DNA from: Plasmodiophora brassicae
Taxonomy: Eukaryota; Endomyxa; Phytomyxea; Plasmodiophorida; Plasmodiophoridae
Reading direction: 5' to 3'
DNA: 64,000 nt
Assembly (NCBI GenBank): GCA_039704465.1
Contig: JASFAU010000002.1
Span: 124,001 to 188,000 of the forward strand
Part shown: positions 59,409-64,000 of the stretch, piece by piece
How the letters are laid out: each line of letters begins with the position of its first letter
Position numbering within the stretch: position 1 is the first letter of the stretch
Notes under the pieces: generated by a model
Seen by the model: the letters and a program-made list of their open reading frames with translations, nothing else
What the model was told of the DNA's origin: nothing
The model's database searches: none
Program-made: the position numbers and the translations under genes

Positions 59409-60147
59409 CTACATGGGGGCCACCTTGTTGCGTTTCTCGACCCAGACGACCTCGCACAGGCTCGCGATGGCCTTCGCCGCCTGGAGCGCCGATTGTCCAT
59501 CTGAGCAGCAGTCAGGTGTCGGTTCCACACTGTCAACTATGCTTCCCACCTGCAACTTCTGCCACCATGCGGTCGTTCGAGTATTCGCTGGCGATCGTGA
59601 CGGAGACGCCCTGCTGGGCCAGGGTGGCCTTGTAGTACGCGACCAGCGTGGCCATGTCGCGATCGGGGCTGTCGCACAGCAGGACAATCAGGCGAGCGGC
59701 GGCTTCGGCGGCATCGGGCACATTGGGCGACACCTTCTTGGACAGGTCGACTGGCGCGCACGTCACCGACGGTGCATACTTCTGCTCCAACGTCGCCAGC
59801 TCGGCGCGCGTCAGGCCGAGCACGTATCCGTCGGGAGGTACATACCTGCTCAGAACGTACGTCAGCACTCGGTAAATCAGGGCACCTTGCCCCGCCGCCT
59901 ACTACCGAGTCAGCTGGCGGCCCAGGTCGGCCTCTATGGATTGTCGCACGGAAACGCGACTGGCTGCGTCGACGCCGGAAAGGCTGACCAGGTAGACGGC
60001 GCGGAACCCGGCGACGAAACACGACGAACCGTCACCGTCATCCAATGTCGTGAACGTTCGCGTCGCGTCCGGCATCGGGCACGTGTCGTCGGCGGATGCG
60101 CTGAGCGCGACAACGGTAATGGCACCGAGGAGGACCCTACCGGACAT
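59409..60147 (-). CDS. Secreted hypothetical protein
   Basis: Three exons, 60147-59906, 59845-59550 and 59500-59409; introns 60 and 49 nt; 209 residues. Signal peptide MSGRVLLGAITVVALSASA, likely cleaved before DDTCPMPD. The mature part holds several Cys, a region LGLTRAELATLEQKYAP, a beta-alpha pattern (ARLIVLLCDSPDRDMATLVA) and a basic end (VVWVEKRNKVAPM) with no ER-retention signal. No family recognised. It could be an extracellular or vacuolar protein; for a parasite it might be called an effector candidate, without direct support. Confidence 0.65.
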
Positions 60148-60518
60148 GATACTGTTGGTTAATGGGACGCGTTCGGAGGTCATCGCCGGCGTACCGCCCA
60201 ACAGGTATCGGCATCCGGCGGTATCGCGATCGGCCACCTCTACGGATTGGTCAACGACTGAATGGTGTTCTGGAACCGGACACGACTGAAGGGCATCGGC
60301 GGCGAGCGGTTCTAGACTCCGCAGGTGTGCTCTACCGTCGTTTTCCACCTGCGCAATTTTGACCCAACCGATTGTTCGTCGCAGAAGTGCGCGACTGCAG
60401 TCACTGCACAGGCCGCGTCAGGCGGTGGCATGCACTAAATCGAGGCGCCGGCAGTCTCCGGGCGCATTCCCTATCGGACGGGACGTGGGTCGTCGCGGAC
60501 GGCCGGCTTCGTCGTGCG
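60148..60518. promoter_or_regulatory. Divergent intergenic region
   Basis: 371 bp between the starts of the secreted protein and the TerD-domain protein; presumed promoters. Confidence 0.4.
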
Positions 60519-63248
60519 ATGTCGGAACGCGAGGTTGCTCCTGAGGTCGTTCTGCAGTGTCTCCTGCCAGCAGGTGATGCCGAGCGTGCGCCCGTTCCCA
60601 AAGCGTTGCAAGGGGTGCTCGATTTGCTAACGCGGTCACGTGCCCACTGCAACGTGTTGTCGTTTCGCGATTGGCGCGATCTGCTCGCTGTCAGCTATTC
60701 CCTGAATCGGTACCTCCAGTTCTCGCCGTTCTGGCCATGGCTGTTCAACCACATTGTCGTCCAGCCAGACAGGTTGCCCGCTGGGTTCAGCATTTTCCGC
60801 CTGGCCGCCCGCGTTCTCTATCCTACTTCTCCTGCACTGAATCGCCCTCTCCTGCATGGGGCGACCGCACCGACGCCGACCCGCCCGTCTGCTCCCACTC
60901 CTCTTGTCGTCTGCTTGACGCGACAAGATTCAATCGAACTCCGAACAGCGTTGTTTCGTCGAGCTCTGTCAACCAGTAACGCCCCCACCGCCACTCAACA
61001 CGAGGCCGTCATTGTCGCTGTCGACGCGCTGCTTCAGTTTGGGGTTCCCGCCGAACAGGTCGTCGATCTTGCCGCCAGCGTTGAATCGCCAAACCGGACC
61101 TTGCAAGTCTGCATCGCCGCATACCTCGCGATGAGGCCGGGCGGGCCCCCCGCCAACCTACACACGCTTGTTCGCACGGCAACAACCTTCATCGACTTCG
61201 TGGGGCTTTGCGCCGGCGTCGGCGTTGACGGTCTTCGCGAGAGCAAGTGGGATCTGCGCGGCACGCGCTGGCCCCAGGCCGTCCGCCGCGTGATCGTCAG
61301 GTCGTTGGCGTCCATGTCCTGGTGGCAACTCCTGGACCTATGCACGCAGGGCCGGCAGGGCCTTATAAAGGCTCTGTTCAAGAGCCTGCATTTCGTGACG
61401 CTGCTGCGTCCGAGCGACGACGCGGGCCACCGACGCCTGTACCTGTTGCAGGCGATCGTTCGCGGTGCGCGTTACCCGACCTGTCCGGACGCGTTCGCCG
61501 CCTGGCACAACACGATCGTCATGCCGCTGACCGATCTGGTCCAGGCCCACCAGGGGCGTATCGAGGTGCCCGCCGAGTGGATCGCAGACCATTTCAATGC
61601 GGCGCTTGCTGGCCGACCCCTTGTCCGTCCCTTGAAACGGTCGATCGATATTCTGCTGGCGCGCTATGGCAACACGAGTGCAACTTGGGCGCTCATATTG
61701 GACTCGCCGACCTTGTTTGCATCCTGGGGCGACCTGGCCGGCAACCTCGTCTCCATCATATGCGCCGACTGCCCGATCGCATCTGTCCAGCGTCTGGGCC
61801 ACGCTCTGCTCGCCAAGGACGCCGCCGTCACCGCGTTGGCCGTCTACCGGGCGACGCTGCGGGTGCAGGCCGCCATGGACAATGAGTTCATGAGCAAGGT
61901 CAGCGATGCGATCGCGGCATCACCTGACGGCGACAGCGTACAGGTAACCGTCGAAAACCTGGTGAAGGACAGGAAAGGCAATTGGACGTCGCTCGACAAG
62001 ACGATCAATGTTGCGCGTACGTTCGGCGCCGACACCGTCGAGGCGTACCTAACGTGGCTGTCGGACGTCACCGACGGCTTGCTATCCAGGAGCACGCCGG
62101 TCCCTGGTGCATCCTCCATTATCGTGTGCACGTCGGACCTGACGAACAATCCCGTCCGAACGGGCGCCCCGCCCGCCATCCCGTCGTATTCGCCCGTCGC
62201 CCTGTGGCGCAACGAAACGATCAGCCTGGCGAGGAGCGGCGTCGGCGACACGATCCTGGCTGGCATCACATGGTGCCAGCCCGAAGGTTCGACCGTCTCA
62301 GTCGACCTCGACCTGTCTGCCATCTTCTTCCAGGAATCGTTCGCTTGCCTGGGCAGCTGCAGTTTCCAGGCGCCCTCGTTCCTCGCCGAGCACTCTGGCG
62401 ACATTCGGTCGGCACCGTTCCCGAACGGCAGCATGGAGTACGTCACGATCGGCATTGAGCGGCTGAGACAGGCCGGGTGCCGGTACGTTGCCCTGACCGT
62501 GCACTCGTACACTGGCGAGTCGATGGACACGCTGGCGGACGCGTCCGTGTTCGTCGCCAACCCGGCTCGGAGCGGTACCGGCCCGAATGGCCTGTCCATT
62601 CTAACCGCCGCCCGACTCACCGGAAAAGGCACCTGCAACGTTGCCGCGTTCCTCACGATCGGCGCCGACGGCGCGGCGTCGTTCACCTGCGTCGACCACA
62701 CGCTGAACGTGGACACGCGCACGGCCAGGGCGTCTTCGAACAGGGTCGGCGACACGGTCTGCCGGTGCCTGAGAGGGCCATCTGCGATCGGCGCGCTGCG
62801 TTCCGTCCAGGTCGCCGCGCTCTACTCGGCACAGCTGTGCGAACGCGTGCACGTGGTCGGCCGCAACGGGGCCGCCGCTGACCTCGTCCGGGCGTCGTCG
62901 GAATCGTCGGGCACGTGGCTGGCGCGGATCGTGGCGGCAGTCGACGACGCCGGCGTCTTGAGCGACGTCGCCCCGGCGAACCTGGCAGGTGCGCCGTCGA
63001 GGGCGCGCCTGGTGTTTGTCGACGAACTCGTGCCCATTCGGGATGTGGTGCGCTCGACGTGGAGGTCCTGCGCCGACACCCTGGCCGTCGTCATCGTCGT
63101 CCGACTGCAGAGCCACGAGACGGGCCTCGAGGAGTACGCGGGCGGCGCCGATGGACATGGTCCGCGTACCTTCGTCTGCAAGGGCTGGGACACGCTACGC
63201 CTCCTGCGACAAGCGTTATCGCTCGACGGAACAGCGAATCGACAGTAA
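60519..63248 (+). CDS. Large protein with C-terminal TerD-like domain
   Basis: Single long exon; first ATG gives MSEREVAPEVVLQ and 909 residues. Residues about 1-540 are alpha-helical without a recognised family (HEAT-like or unknown: QAVRRVIVRSLASMSWWQLL, HFVTLLRPSDDAGHRRLYLL). About 600-780 resembles TerD: SVDLDLSAIFFQESFACLGS, then AEHSGDIRSAPFPNGSMEYV and IERLRQAGCRYVALTVHSYT, the calcium-binding fold found in bacterial tellurite/stress proteins. The last 130 residues are of unknown type. TerD domains in eukaryotes are uncommon and appear in large protist proteins. The role is unknown, perhaps stress or vesicle-related. The opposite strand is open in pieces only because of codon bias. Confidence 0.75.
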   Translation: MSEREVAPEVVLQCLLPAGDAERAPVPKALQGVLDLLTRSRAHCNVLSFRDWRDLLAVSYSLNRYLQFSPFWPWLFNHIVVQPDRLPAGFSIFRLAARVLYPTSPALNRPLLHGATAPTPTRPSAPTPLVVCLTRQDSIELRTALFRRALSTSNAPTATQHEAVIVAVDALLQFGVPAEQVVDLAASVESPNRTLQVCIAAYLAMRPGGPPANLHTLVRTATTFIDFVGLCAGVGVDGLRESKWDLRGTRWPQAVRRVIVRSLASMSWWQLLDLCTQGRQGLIKALFKSLHFVTLLRPSDDAGHRRLYLLQAIVRGARYPTCPDAFAAWHNTIVMPLTDLVQAHQGRIEVPAEWIADHFNAALAGRPLVRPLKRSIDILLARYGNTSATWALILDSPTLFASWGDLAGNLVSIICADCPIASVQRLGHALLAKDAAVTALAVYRATLRVQAAMDNEFMSKVSDAIAASPDGDSVQVTVENLVKDRKGNWTSLDKTINVARTFGADTVEAYLTWLSDVTDGLLSRSTPVPGASSIIVCTSDLTNNPVRTGAPPAIPSYSPVALWRNETISLARSGVGDTILAGITWCQPEGSTVSVDLDLSAIFFQESFACLGSCSFQAPSFLAEHSGDIRSAPFPNGSMEYVTIGIERLRQAGCRYVALTVHSYTGESMDTLADASVFVANPARSGTGPNGLSILTAARLTGKGTCNVAAFLTIGADGAASFTCVDHTLNVDTRTARASSNRVGDTVCRCLRGPSAIGALRSVQVAALYSAQLCERVHVVGRNGAAADLVRASSESSGTWLARIVAAVDDAGVLSDVAPANLAGAPSRARLVFVDELVPIRDVVRSTWRSCADTLAVVIVVRLQSHETGLEEYAGGADGHGPRTFVCKGWDTLRLLRQALSLDGTANRQ

Positions 63249-64000
63249 AACACCTATGCGCCACCTTTCCGTCGACGCATCATGAGGCGGCCGTCGCAGA
63301 CGGGTAGCCGTCCTGAGACAGTTGGGACCGGTACCGCTCCGAGCCGGGTTGGTGACGAACACGGACGCGTCCGCCAGCGTGTCCATCGAAGAGGACGACT
63401 GCACGGTCAGGGTGCATCCGCCAATGCCATGCGTGTTGTAGAACATTAAGGACGTCGCGCTCGACTTGTCTAGTTCGGTTTCCCGTAGTCCCCTCCCTTT
63501 CTGACGAAACTGGGACAGCCGACTAACACTGCTCCTTGAAGCGTTCATGTCCCAGCGCCGGTCAACGGCTTCTGAGACGAACTGTCGGGTGGAACAAAAA
63601 AATGCGCAGGCTGGTTCGGGAATTGAACCCGAACCAAAAGTGAAACGATAGTCATGGTCGGAGGACGGACGTGTGAGTAATCAATTGTACCAACCATGTT
63701 GGCGTTCCAAAGGTCGGCCCTTCAGTTGTATGATAAGAACGTTCCAACGGTGTGCCTGCGTCAACATTCGCTTGAGTTGAGTTGAGTTTATTTGTTGTTC
63801 GCGCTTTTCACGCAGGCGTCTCGGTATCGGGTCCGAGGACCGAAGGCTCAACGAGCAGAACGCCAGCATCACCCGGCCTGGCAGTGCCGGCCCATCACCT
63901 CTGTTCTGGGATCATCGCGTCTGGACGATATCGGAACGTGACTTGACTCGCTCGGAATTGCCGACTGCACTCTTTGTCGGGTCAGGGAGCTATAGCTGCT
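63249..64000. other. 3' flank with inverted gene fragment
   Basis: No intact gene. Between about 63320 and 63425 the minus strand repeats part of the upstream TerD-domain gene. A GAGTT microsatellite-like run lies at 63774-63790. The remainder up to the window edge shows nothing. Confidence 0.5.
63320..63425 (-). repeat. Inverted partial copy of the TerD-domain coding region
   Basis: Read on the minus strand this encodes SMDTLADASVFVTNPARSGT, nearly the same as codons at 62520-62585 of the preceding gene (SMDTLADASVFVANPARSGT); weaker similarity extends another 30-40 bp on the 5' side (CCCTGACCGTGCA). It is too short to be a gene and lies 70 bp past the stop of its source. Confidence 0.85.

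Noticed and set aside
63608..63695. Possible minus-strand tRNA: a perfect hairpin with a T-loop-like TTCAATT and pairable 7-nt ends
   Set aside because: No D-arm (no GG at the usual place), no convincing anticodon stem and 88-nt spacing; the hairpin alone is not enough.

Overview
This is a gene-dense, GC-rich nuclear window from a microbial eukaryote. Nearly every gene is split by very short GT-AG introns, mostly 48-67 nt, often with a CTNAC-like branch site 10-30 nt before the acceptor. Intergenic gaps are commonly 20-400 bp, both strands are used and the standard code fits throughout. The compact GC-rich genome, tiny introns and mix of animal-, fungus- and protist-like families suit a protist with a reduced genome. 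A plasmodiophorid (Rhizaria) such as Plasmodiophora is my best guess, but that is an inference from style, not from a marker gene. Exon models below were built by hand; wherever splice sites are given, exon lengths sum to a multiple of three.

Layout. 1-13.5 kb: a 5'-partial coiled-coil protein, a DED1/DDX3-like helicase homologue with every catalytic motif altered, a SUN-domain protein, an RPP38-like L7Ae protein, an EF-hand protein, an RBR ubiquitin ligase, a RING-H2 protein and a nine-membrane-segment TM9SF protein. 13.5-18 kb: a degenerate DGAT2-like acyltransferase, then a 1-kb inverted repeat built from a decayed gag-like sequence. 18-27.4 kb: a membrane-anchored pepsin-like protease, a PAXBP1/GCFC homologue, a hypothetical protein, a small TP53I11-like membrane protein, EBP1/PA2G4 and an LDAH-type lipid-droplet hydrolase.

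27.5-31.1 kb holds the most striking gene: one 1135-residue protein fusing a cytochrome P450, a PLAT domain and a complete lipoxygenase. After PIG-Y comes a poorly coding, less GC-rich block (32-34.6 kb). 34.6-48.3 kb: TADA1, API5, RBBP4/MSI1, a Vti1-type SNARE, a glutamine-amidotransferase-like protein, glutathione reductase, a METTL21-type methyltransferase, a disordered charged protein and the Rab geranylgeranyltransferase beta subunit. 48.3-50.5 kb is an apparently intact pogo/Tigger-like DNA transposon with terminal inverted repeats and TA duplications, sitting about 28 bp upstream of RABGGTB. 51.5-63.2 kb: UTP18, TAF12, UCHL5/UCH37, an organellar-type alanyl-tRNA synthetase, a secreted hypothetical protein and a large TerD-domain protein with an inverted copy of part of itself downstream.

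Most genes are single-copy housekeeping functions (chromatin and transcription: SUN, RBBP4, TADA1, TAF12, PAXBP1; RNA: RPP38, UTP18; trafficking: TM9SF, Vti1, RABGGTB; ubiquitin: RBR, RING, UCHL5). A lipid theme (DGAT2-like, LDAH, P450-lipoxygenase, PIG-Y) runs through 14-31 kb, but nothing suggests an operon-like linkage.
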